Assembly: GCA_021029095.1 (NCBI GenBank)
Contig: JAJOHG010000163.1
Span: forward strand, 1-56,016
Direction: 5' to 3'
DNA from: Phellopilus nigrolimitatus
Taxonomy: Eukaryota; Basidiomycota; Agaricomycetes; Hymenochaetales; Hymenochaetaceae
DNA length: 56,016 nucleotides
Part shown: piece by piece, positions 22,385 through 32,000 of the stretch
Layout of the letters: each line of letters begins with the position of its first letter
Numbering within the stretch: position 1 is the stretch's first letter
Program-made: the position numbers and the translations under genes
The notes under the pieces: generated by a model
What the model saw: only the letters and a program-made list of their open reading frames with translations
Databases searched by the model: none
What the model was told of the DNA's origin: nothing

Positions 22385-23544
22385 TTAGAACGTGGAATTC
22401 GATTCCCCGCCGCTTGCAAAGCCGGATCCAATTTCCCATCCATACAAAATATTCGATGCGTCTTGCGTCCAGCTAGAGCTGGCCAAGGACGAAGACGACG
22501 AGGCAGCACCAGACGCAAGAGCTGGACCGCCCGCGAAATCAGGGAAAGCGGATGCTGTCTCCAGCGACGCGAAGTCGAAGCGGTCGATCTGCAGTCCCAG
22601 CGCGTTATCGAACTCCCCGAGAGAAAACGAGAAGTCGGTTTCGGGGATGGGCGCTGGCGCGGATGTCGATTGCAAAGAAAGGGAAGAGGTGGAGTGCGAC
22701 GCTGACCATTCCCAGTCGAGGGGGAGTGTGGTAGGGTCGGGCGCGGAGAAGAAAAGGGAGGGGGAGAGTTCTGATGAGGGTCCGAGAGAATTGAGGAAGT
22801 CTGAACCCTCGGGGAGGTGGGAGAAGGTGTATTGCGGGGTCATCGGTGCTTCATCGTTTTTGAGAAGCTGAAGAGAATTTGATTAGACACAAGATTAAGA
22901 GAAACAATGACGAGTAGCATACAATGGACATATCAGAAGACGGCGTCAGGGTAGGAGACGCGCTGTCTTTGCTCGACGGCGGAGGCGACGCGTATGACAG
23001 CGTAGGGGATGCCGGAGACACTACGTCAGGGCTCGACGGCGGCAGGGGACACTGTGAGATCGTCGTCTTTGTCTCTGTCGCCTTCGGCTTTCTCGATCGC
23101 GGCGCGCGCACCCTCTTCTTCACAGTAACCTCCCGCTCGATGCCCAGCGCCGCCTCCGTCTCGCAGCGCAGCTTCTCCTCGTCCGCCATGCGGTAGAAGC
23201 GCGCGCGGACCGGCGCCGTCTCCGCATGCCACATCTTTCCGATTATGCACGAGACGTCGTTCTGGTGCAGCCCCGCCGGGAGCAGCTGGTGCGCGATGAC
23301 GTGCGAGCGGTAGAGGATGAACGCGTTGGCTGGTTTCTTCTTCTTCTTCGGCGAAACGGTCGAGGCAGCGGACGAAGGCCGGGAAGCTGATACTCGTTTG
23401 CGGGGAGAGACTGTGCCGGCTGGACGCGAAAGGTCATCCCGAGTCGACTTTTCTGCAGCGCATGTAAGCAAGCGGACAAGCTATTCGATCGAGACGAAGG
23501 AACGTACCTGGCGTCTGCGGGGAAAAAGTGCGGATTGCGGGCAT
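22385..23544 (-). CDS. HMG-box protein, left-arm copy with replaced C-terminus
   Basis: Predicted sequence-specific DNA-binding regulator of 349 residues in three exons (23544-23508, 23452-22923, 22867-22385). Exon 1 codes only MPAIRTFSPQTP. The HMG box (about residues 48-115) runs KKKKKPANAFILYRSHVIAH...CIIGKMWHAETAPVRARFYRMAD. The PANAFILYRSH start is typical of the MATA_HMG class, which includes fungal mating and developmental regulators. A basic patch (KKRVRAPRSRK) and a Ser/Pro-rich, then acidic Ser-rich region follow. The right-arm paralogue (41,010-42,145) matches through about residue 316. From 22,482 downward the two are unrelated: this copy ends in about 32 residues, SSSWTQDASNILYGWEIG... 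, read from flanking DNA. The tiny first exon was chosen because only that frame splices in phase to the HMG exon in both copies. Confidence 0.85.
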
Positions 23545-23843
23545 CGTATAAGACGCAGTATCTGGGAGCTATCTGGGAAGAGCTAGTAGGATACATCTTT
23601 CCGGGACGCATAACGAGCTTTTGTATGTGCAGGACGCGGGAGAGAAGCAACTCAGCTGCAGCAGAGGATGGTTGCCTGAAAAGGAAAAACCTGCGCTATA
23701 AGCACATCGTGTTTTGCTCCCGACGGAAAAGGAAATTCCCTCGATGCAAGTCACATCTATTCAGGCATTGTTCGGGCCTCTCATTGTACGCGTGAAGAGA
23801 TAAGGTTGACAGTGGCAAAGATATGTCGCTGATTTTATGGAGT

Positions 23844-24097
23844 TGGATTGAAATTAATGTCACACTAGATTTCATATTTTAATGTCGAGGATACACAGTC
23901 AACATAAAACAAAATTCCTTAGAACCCCCCTCAAAATGCATCTCATGTCTATCAGCGCCATTCAAGAGAAATGAAATGGATTGAAGTTCATGCCACACTA
24001 GATTTCATATTCCAGTGTCGAGGATACACAATCAACATAAAACAAAATGCCCTGGTATCTCCTCAAAATGTATCTGAGGTCTACCAGCGCCATTCAA
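23844..24097. repeat. Local tandem duplication, unit about 133 bp, left arm only
   Basis: The segment TGGATTGAA(A/G)TT...CACACTAGATTTCATATT...GTCGAGGATACACA...AACATAAAACAAAAT...CCATTCAA occurs twice in a row downstream of the dehydrogenase gene. The right arm has it once (about 40,590-40,725), so the second copy arose, or was lost, after the arms separated. Confidence 0.85.
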
Positions 24098-24132
24098 CAT
24101 TTAAACACTTTCTTTCACTAATACAGTTGAGG

Positions 24133-25466
24133 TCAATTGAGCACGAGTCCACCATCGACAGAGATAGCTTGCCCTGTAGGAAAGTAAATTAGGTCTTAGT
24201 CATTAAATGACGTTCCTCAAAAGATCTTGCCGTTGATAAAATGCGCTTCTGGCTTGGCTAAATACGAGACGATGCTGGCGACGACGTCGGGGTACGCGTC
24301 CGGTATGTCTGGAGGTACACCACACAGCTATAGCAAATATAGTTCAGTAAAGGGAAACCGGATTGGAGGCAGCGAAGGCAAGGCAGACCGATTTGAGAGC
24401 TTGAAAGGCTTCATCGGAGACTCCAGGCGGTCGAGCTTGTTAATCACCACAGATGAATACATGCGCAGAACAGAAAGTAAAGTGGACAACAGACTGAGTG
24501 GGGTGACGATTCCTCCGGGTGCGTATGCATTTACTGTAATACCATACCTGCGAAGCTCGATTGCTAAGCGTCCGAGAACATTCAATAGCATCCAACGAGT
24601 CAACTGAGAATCAGCTGCTGTAACAATAAATAGGCGTACAGGCAGCTTGTGTCACAGCCCTAACTGCAAATTTAGACGCAGAGTATGCCGACATGTACGG
24701 CGCGGCTGGGAACAACCGTGTTGGTTTAGCATGTTTGTTATGCGCGTTCTGGAGTGCCTTCACCCACCTTGTTTTCCGGCTGCAGAGGTGGCACCTTACA
24801 CACGCGATTTGATAATTTAAATTTCTTAAGGGGACGAAAATACTGAGGAAGTATACCGATTAATCGCCCCGCTCGGCCTTGCTTGATCATTTGGAGGGCT
24901 GCCTGTTTATAGCATAAAAACACACCGCGGGCGTTGGTGGCATACATTTCATCAAACAGTTGCACAGTGCCTAAGATAATGAGAAACGAGAGTATTTGTA
25001 ACATTGAGACCGCCAATGTAATGGAGAGAGCAATGTGTACTTTCGATGAAGCTAGAAACCGCCGAAATTCCGGCATTAGCGACCATCTGGCGCGAGATTG
25101 AATCAGAGATCAATATCGCTGTTATCTACGAGGAACAAGACTACTCACGACGTCTAAGCCTCCGAGCTCCTGGACTGCCTTCTCGATCATGGCAATGACA
25201 TCGGGCTCTAATGATATATCCGCCGGGATTGCAAGTGCACGCCGTCCTTTCTGCCGCAGCTCCGCGACTAAGACATCGAGCTCCGAGGTCTTTGAGGGGA
25301 TGTCGTTGACGACGACGTCGAAGCCGTCGTCCGCAAGTCGGTGCGCTATACTGTATCCAATACCTCGCGCTGCACCGGTCACAAGCACCACGTGGGGCGT
25401 GTAAGTACTATGGGAGACCGCAGGCGCAGAGTTGTCGTTCAGATTCGTCGGGAGTTGCAAAGACAT
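24133..25466 (-). CDS. Short-chain dehydrogenase/reductase, left-arm copy
   Basis: NAD(P)-dependent oxidoreductase of the classical SDR family, similar in layout to diacetyl/acetoin reductases; the substrate is unknown. The start at 25,466 gives MSLQLPTNLNDNS, then the Rossmann strand VVLVTGAARGIG (TGxxxGIG), DIP in the second strand, NAGIS after the first intron, and catalytic YSASK. Next come IELRRYGITVNAYAPGGIVTPL and the end ISVDGGLVLN. About nine exons of ordinary intron size are needed, total roughly 285 residues. The intron ending 5' of IELRRYG uses the TTAG acceptor, and the last intron has a GC donor (AACG|GCAAGA), both as in the right copy. All motifs are intact. It shares a divergent promoter region with the MGS1 fragment and lies upstream of the HMG gene on the same strand. 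Confidence 0.88.
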
Positions 25467-25879
25467 GGTGAGGGTAGTGACGGGAGAACGAAGTAAGTTC
25501 GTTGGAGGTTCCGCTTAAGAGCTATCGTGATTGTGGCAGAAGGGCGTGTTACGGGTTGTTTTCGAAAGCGGTATAGCGTGGATTCATGATCAAGGACGGA
25601 ACCGTAGTCCGAGCTAGGGAGGTTTGAATTGAATTGATAAATGCATGATATCAGAGTATACATAGCTACCTGCCGCGTCGGCCGACGTACACCAGATCGT
25701 TCTCTGACGCAACCACGATATCGAGGCGCTTCCACGTCAAGTGTCTTCCCTCCCAGGGGCAAATGTTGTTGGGTACGTGTATCGGCGGATGGAGTGGCTG
25801 GAGAGGGCGGACGTCTTAGGACGCGGATCAAAGTCGTAATTCAAAATGGCAAAAAGGATCGACAAGCTAGAAAGGTTCC

Positions 25880-25893
25880 GCGTGACGTCACGC
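25880..25893. promoter_or_regulatory. Palindromic CRE-like site, left copy
   Basis: GCGTGACGTCACGC is a perfect 14-bp palindrome around TGACGTCA, the classical ATF/CREB bZIP site. It lies between the dehydrogenase start (25,466) and the MGS1 fragment (25,963) and recurs in the right arm. Binding is inferred from the motif only. Confidence 0.6.
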
Positions 25894-25962
25894 ATTGGGC
25901 GCGACCGCTCAGCTAAGCAAGCACCGTGGTCCACCTCTGAGTCTAACTCGATACACAGAAAA

Positions 25963-26447
25963 ATGAGTGCAAACGTTACCTGGTATGTTTTATATATCCC
26001 ATACTTTAGGCAACATTCAAGGATCTGAGCGCGACGAACGTTGGAATAAAATGTTGGAATTTATGCGAACCCTCAAAAACTGTTTCAGGGTAACGGACAT
26101 ATCGGGTAGATTAGTAAGCACATAGCATATAGACTGACGGTCTGTGTTTTGCAATCTATCGCGTTTGCCCACGGCCCACCACCGCCAACGGGACAAACGG
26201 AACCCACTGTGCGCGACTGCTGGCGACCTCGCCCCTCGTATTTCAACATAAAAGCGGTCAGGGACGTGTTTGAAAAGGCCAAGGGAGCACTGACGATGAC
26301 TGGAAGGTGAGAGGTAGTTCGTTGGGGACGCGACTCAAATTTGATTCGCATAGGAACTCTTTTATCTCTGGACGAAGTCCATCGATTCAACAGAGCGCAA
26401 CAGGACATATTCCTGCCGTATGTTGAGCAAGGACATATACAGGTTCG
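25963..26447 (+). pseudogene. MGS1/WRNIP1 5' fragment, broken copy
   Basis: This is a relic of the intact MGS1 at 36,689-38,996. The first exon is preserved (25,963-25,982, MSANVT plus two bases) with its donor and the start of intron 1. Most of exon 2, including the zinc finger and the Walker A loop, is missing. Homology resumes near 26,014 with ATTCAAGGATCTGAGCGCGAC, is interrupted by a 197-bp insertion, and continues through the Walker B exon ([10 protein letters not shown] region) to about 26,447. It cannot code a working ATPase. It marks the left arm as the derived copy for this gene. Confidence 0.9.
26047..26253. mobile_element. 197-bp insertion with 5-bp target duplication
   Basis: A 197-bp segment (26,052-26,248) is flanked by TAAAA on both sides (26,047-26,051 and 26,249-26,253). 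It has imperfect inverted tips, TGTTGGAAT and ATTTCAACA. The right arm has the empty site with one TAAAA (38,310-38,314 on the + strand as TTTTA). The element shows no coding capacity. A 5-bp duplication with TG..CA ends is found in several element classes, so the class is left open. Confidence 0.8.
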
Positions 26448-26993
26448 GAGCTGCATATTTAGACTGTGCAAAGTTTCACGGCAATCGGTACTGATATGAT
26501 CAGCAGCGCTCGTCATCAAACATAAACCGTCAGCATGAATAGGAAGCCATACTCACCGAGGTACAATTACAACGTTCATTGTGAACTAGTCTGTGATTTC
26601 GAGAGGATCTTGGACGTCCAGTTATATTTAGTGTGAAACGCACTACTTCTCGCCGCTATGGATCATAGTGTGCATGGCACCACTCTTCGAGCGAGCGAAT
26701 ACTTAGGTCACAGCGACGGCGTCCGCCTTCATTTGAAGAAGTCAAGGCTGCCTCAAGGTTCGGCTAACTGCTTTTGAAAAGCTCTTATTGGAGCAAAGAA
26801 GAGCTCAGAAGCAAATGCAGGAGTAACCTGCTTCGGGCTCCGCAAGACAGGTGTAGTCACATTTGCTATACAACACGTTAAATGTTAAGATTGGATCTGA
26901 AAGGAGGGGTCATAGCAGATAAGTAAAAAGCCCATAGTCAAAAGACTGGAATGGAAAATGTACCTCCGGTCCACGTGGCAATTACTGTACATG

Positions 26994-27579
26994 TACAGTT
27001 GAAATTGTCATAACGCATAACGTCGGTTCCCACCCAAAGGCTATGCATTATGGGATTTATGCAGTACGAGAATAATCAATATTAATTCTTATTTAATTTA
27101 ATATTATTTTGTTATTTAAATTTATTTTACAATAAGACCTTGAACCGCACCGCATGCAGGAAATTCGGTTCGGAAATGACACAGTCAACTCGAAGCTATG
27201 ATTTTGACTTTCCAAGCTCCAAAATGAATGGAGAAGAGATAGCCGCGGAATTTTTGACAGTTCCAAACTACCCTTCGCTTCTGCATGTGATAGGAAAAGG
27301 CATTCGAGTTGCGCACAAAGGTCCATTCCATCCTGTAGCGAGAATACATAGACAAGGATCACAATTTTGACATTTGACACGACAATCAAGCCTCAAGTAA
27401 GTACCAAAAATACGGCCTCTTACCCTAAATTATGCAAAAATTTCCTAAAAAGTCTATGCATTATGCAATATGCATTATGCAGCCGATTTACCCGCCTCCC
27501 AACTCGGGAGACGGCCTAACCCTATGCATTATCAGATTTATGCATTACGAGGTTATGCATTATTACAATTTCAACTGTA
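26994..27579. mobile_element. Miniature inverted-repeat element, TA target site (second copy)
   Basis: A 582-bp unit (26,996-27,577) has the same inverted termini as the element at 260-640 (CAGTTGAAATTGT...). It is flanked by TA at 26,994-26,995 and 27,578-27,579. The interior carries several ATGCATTA motifs like the first copy, plus about 200 bp not found there, and no convincing coding sequence. It lies about 550 bp inside the inner end of the left duplication arm. Confidence 0.78.
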
Positions 27580-28288
27580 CAGATATACCTCCGCAAATCG
27601 CCGGTGTCGTCGATCACACTGACCTGCGTTGCATGCTCGCGCCCACATCTCCTGTAGGACCTGTAAGTACCAGATCTAAGACTTGGGTGTCAACACTCTC
27701 AAGTGTTCTTTCTCAGTTGTCTTAGCTAGGTTTCACCATTGGATGACTGACTCTCTCTCCGGGTCTTACGGTGCGCTCTCCTTTTTGTGCTAACGCACCG
27801 CCTCGTTTGGCAGTAATGATGAGTCGAGTTTCACTGAGTATCGACGTTTGACGACGCATCGCGTGTTTCCAAAGAAGTCTGGCAAGGCCCGATAACTCGC
27901 TGCTAGATACATGTACCGTTAGATCAATAGTATGCAACAACGAAACGGACTATCTCACGGCTCCGACTCTGTTGGCATTGCACCGCACGGAGTCGAGGTG
28001 CTGTGTCGTCGGCGCCGTTACGCGTGTTTTCGTCGCATGTGGACAGCTGTCGCTGACTCACTGGGCGAGCGCGGTTTGATAGTTGATTCGATGTGATGCG
28101 CCGGTACAAGACACTCCATGGTGGTCAAGATTGCGATCACGTCGGCTTATGCTTCTCTCGATTAGATAGCCGACGTTTCTCTCCAACAGATGCTCGTTCT
28201 ATAGGCGCCTAAGAATCGCTATAAGTAGTGCATCTGATGCCCGTATACCCAGTTTCGCTCTCGCTCTCAGGACGGTCATTTACCAGGC
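27580..28288. other. Intergenic, no convincing gene
   Basis: About 700 bp lies between the miniature element and the DUF2235 gene. Pyrimidine-rich stretches near 28,240-28,290 precede the start codon, as is common in fungal promoters. No other feature is recognised. Confidence 0.5.
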
Positions 28289-31265
28289 ATGAGCTCTCCG
28301 AGTCCTCTATCGAGGCAGTTGTTGTCTTCTCACCCCGTAGACACTATGCAAGTTGCTGCTGCTAGCAGACCAGCACTCGCGAATGGTACCGCGTCCGCCC
28401 CTTCGCTTCCGACGCATGCGGCTCCGACAGCTCCGTCTGGCAACCCCGCTTCGAATGTCCAGTTCCCGGCGCCGAGCAGCGCCAGGTCTCCCAGCACAAC
28501 GCACAACGCAGCCAACGCAGCCGTCGCAGCGTTGGCAGCTGCGGATAAATGGAGAACGCAGGCGCCCCGCCTCTCAGTGCGCTCAACCACATCGGCCTTA
28601 TCGACAGATACATCTACCAGCTTGAATACCGAATACCATGGGCCTGTTATTCCACCGAATCAAAATGGAAACTATCGCAATCGCACACTCGTCCTATGCT
28701 TTGATGGAACGGGCGACCAGTAAGCCTTCAAGCTCATTCCTACTTCCACATCGTTTTGAAATGATATTGAAGGTTCGACATGGACAACTCGAACGTCGTG
28801 CAGTTCTTCTCGGTCCTCAAGAAGGGTGATCGGAGCAGACAACTAGTTTATTATCAGGTAAGCCTTCTCAGACTTAATACTTGACCGGAAAATAGGAAAT
28901 CTCGTCTAACGCGCGTTTCTTTTGCATAGTCTGGCATTGGTACGTACAGCATCCCGCAGGTCGCGACGCCATTCTACTCCAATACCTACAAGCTACTCGA
29001 TCTCTTGTTCGCAACCCATCTTAATCACCATGTCATGAGCGGCTACAAGTTCATAATGCAGAATTGTAGGTATTTTTGTTTCTTTCCCCATCTACCTCCT
29101 TCCCTTGCGTTGCTATCGCGGTGATGCTATTGGTGTCAATGAGTATTATTATTATATACGTTTTACCTATTCTTGACGCTGAAGCTTCTCGCGTTCCCGT
29201 TTCCCCGTTTTGCAGATAGAGAAGGGGATAAGATATGTATTTTCGGCTTTTCGCGAGGAGCATACACCGCCCGCGCTCTTGCAGGTATGGTCCATAAGGT
29301 ATGTTCTGACTTATCTTGAATATGTGATCTGATAGGGGGTGTCGAGAAGTTAGCTCACTTCATCACGATAGGTCGGCTTGCTTCCCGCTTGGAACGAGCA
29401 GCAGGTGTCGTTCGCGTACAAGATGTACAGCAACGACAATGAACTCGGATGGAAGCAAAGTGTCGCATTCGTGAGTTACATTCATTTATTCATACATTTT
29501 TACTCCCTCGAAGTAAAGTATGGCAGTTTAATTGACTTTTATCTTACGAATTTGTCAGAAAAGGGCATTTTCTATCGATGTGGACATTGAATTCGTCGGC
29601 GTCTGGCAAGTCTTCTTTCACTTCTGCATCCCATTCTAGCTGACATGATTTGGGAACTCGCTGTACAGGGACACCGTCGCTTCGGTTGGGCTGCTGCCCA
29701 GGACTCTCCCTTTTACAAAGTCGAACACGGCGATCAAGGTCTTCCGCCATGCGTTGTCTCTCGACGAACATCGCGTTAAATTCAAGCCGTCTCTTCACGA
29801 GCGCATCACCGCTGACGAGGCAAGGCGCGGAGACTTCTCGCCGCCTCCAACCCGACGGACATCGCCACTGGTGACGCGAGGGAGAAAGCGGTCGAAGGAG
29901 ACCACGCAAGTCAGGCAGGTTGAAGAAGTCAAGGAGACCAAGGAGGACAGGAACGGCGCTGTGAACGAAACCGTGACAAAAACCGCATCGAAGGTGACTA
30001 CCTCCGATTCCGAGTCGCGGCGCTCAGGATCTGGTTCCCGCCCGCGTGCGATCCTTGGTTCGATCAAACGCTCCGCACGCGGCGTGCAGGAGAGCATACA
30101 GGATGTCGTTGAACGCGTTTCCCTTGAAAGGGAGAGGAGCAAGGAGAAAAACGGCGACAAGGAAGACCTTAGCCCTGACAGCGAGCGTGACCAGCTCGAG
30201 CAGATGTATCTTGATCGCAGTCGCCCAACGGACGCGCTTGAAGTATGGTTTTCCGGATGCCACTGCGGTAAGTCGTCTATTGCATAGTGCATGCAACAAC
30301 ACTTGGTATTTTGTCAATGACCCTTTACTCATCTGTTTCTTGCGCCTTGTACAGACGTTGGCGGCGGATCTGTCTCAAACAATACTCCCAGCAGCCTTGC
30401 ACGCATTTCGCTGCGGTGGATGATTCGCGAGTGCTTCCTGGCGCGCACTGGTATCCAGTTCGAGGCGGACAAACTAATCGATCTTGGGCTAGACCCGACG
30501 ACACTGTACCCGAGGGTCTTGAGACGTCCTCAGGATCCGGCCCCTCCGCCCCTTCCTCCGAAAGATTTGATCCAGAAGAATGCAGATGGAGGGAAGGCGA
30601 AACAGGAGTCGAGTAAGCGCGCAATGGAGAGCGATAACGATGGAGAACCTGTGCGGGTATCGGAGAAAGCGGTGGAGGGTGTAAAGACCGGAAATGCCGA
30701 CGCTTCAGCGGAAGCCCCCAAAAAGTCTCATAGGAGGCCAAATGGCATTTCGCTGGACGGGACGCTCGTCGAGTACGACGGCGGTGAGGATGCGCCAGAC
30801 GTCAAGATCGAGGCCGCTTCGGTGATAGATCTGAGCGAGAAGACGCCTTCGCACGCTGGGGACGACCATAACGCGCTGCACGGTATGCCGACGCTCGGTC
30901 CGAACACAGGAGGTGCGACGCATCCTCCGCATGCGCCAGCTATGAGTGCCACGACGTCTACTGCAAGTATGTTTATGGCATTTGAAGCGGGCGCGGAGGA
31001 GCGCGACGCGCACTCCCCGGTGTACGACCAGCTGAAGCTTGCGAAGTGGTGGTGGCTGCTTGAATACCTCCCGATACGCGAGCGGGTGCAGCGGGCGGAC
31101 GGGACGTGGAAGAAGAAATGGAGAATCAACCGCGGACGTGCGCGCGTGGTTCCCCAGGACGAGCCGCTCAAGGTGCACAAGTCCGTCAAGATGCGCATGG
31201 ATGCGAAGGACCTCAAGTACGCTCCTCGAGTCAAGTTCGCCAAGGAACCAGTCTGGGTCGACTGA
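28289..31265 (+). CDS. DUF2235 alpha/beta-hydrolase-like protein
   Basis: DUF2235 proteins share a serine-hydrolase fold with bacterial Tle1-type phospholipases; fungal members are common but of unknown substrate. Eight exons (28289-28719, 28773-28857, 28930-29065, 29216-29298, 29372-29470, 29559-29605, 29669-30267, 30355-31265) give 796 residues. After about 130 low-complexity residues come LVLCFDGTGDQ, NSNVVQFFSVLKKGD, YYQSGIGTY, the nucleophile motif IFGFSRGAYTARALAGM (GxSxG), EFVGVWDTVASVG, FRHALSLDEHR, and the late catalytic-type segment VWFSGCHCDVGGG. About 130 charged, Ser-rich residues are inserted between the last two. The C-terminal 300 residues are partly disordered and end in a WWLLEYLPIRERVQ region. 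Intron 6 has a GC donor (TG|GCAAGT). Confidence 0.9.
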
Positions 31266-32000
31266 ACTCTCGACGTTCACCCTCTCGGAAGTCTGTTCCG
31301 CGATTCACAGTTTGTTGAACGAGCCAAACGCATGCTACGAAGCATTCTTATTTTTATACAATTGCACGACTATAGGGCGCTATTCTACCATCTAACTACT
31401 ACTTACGATCATGAATTTTGCATATCTTAGGAGCAGGACTTTTACGACACGTTTATTCACGGCTTTCATGTACACGATTGACGCATCTCCGGCGCTTTTT
31501 GTCCTGGAGTAATGTTACTTGCATACTACTACCTATCCAATTGCTTAGCTTACGATGTCCTATTTCCTGACGTGTAATGAAATGCTTTTACGACTTCTAA
31601 GCGGTTTCAAGAGCAAAAAAAAAAATGCGTGTGAGTTCGAAGTCAGCCACTTTTTCCAGTCTGCCTCCGTGACAGGATGTGTCATCCGTGACTTCTGTGA
31701 CCAGCCGGTTCTGCGCGTCAAGGCCTTCGGCAGCTTAGACTTAGCCAGCAGCCCGAGTATCTTTCCAAACGCCGAACTTGCGGCATTTCCGTCGAGCTGA
31801 TACGGCGGACGTCCGCGGCAAGTCTGCGAAAATTGCACAGCGCGTGGATGCGGCCCAATATTGTCTGCACACTGTTTACTCTGAAGTGCACGTCGCGTCT
31901 GCATTGGCAACCCTCCTAACTTCAAGTCGTTACTTTCTGTCCGCTTCGCGGTCGCACTCCTCGTCTACTGTCTAGTTTCGCTTTTTTTGACACGGGCACC
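31266..32000. other. Intergenic, no convincing gene
   Basis: About 730 bp between the DUF2235 and MGM1 genes, both on the plus strand. A short A-run near 31,616-31,624 is the only simple feature seen. Confidence 0.5.

Larger units (their letters stand above)
22483..26447. repeat. Left arm of inverted segmental duplication
   Basis: This stretch matches 38,114-42,072 in inverted orientation. From the outer to the inner end it contains most of the HMG-box gene, the dehydrogenase gene, the divergent promoter, and a broken MGS1 fragment. Homology stops at the outer end inside the HMG coding sequence (CGTCCTTGGCC here versus CGTCCTCGGCA on the right). At the inner end it stops after an ACAGG(C/T)TCG stretch. 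Left-specific differences are a 133-bp tandem duplication near 23,844-24,097, a longer promoter region at 25,500-25,860, loss of most of MGS1 exon 2, and a 197-bp insertion. Confidence 0.93.

Noticed and set aside
23243..23650. HMG-gene first exon starting MLLSRV/MYPTSS in both arms
   Set aside because: That frame reaches the GTACGT donor in the wrong phase and would hit a stop in exon 2. The overlapping frame MPAIRTFSPQTP splices in phase in both arms.
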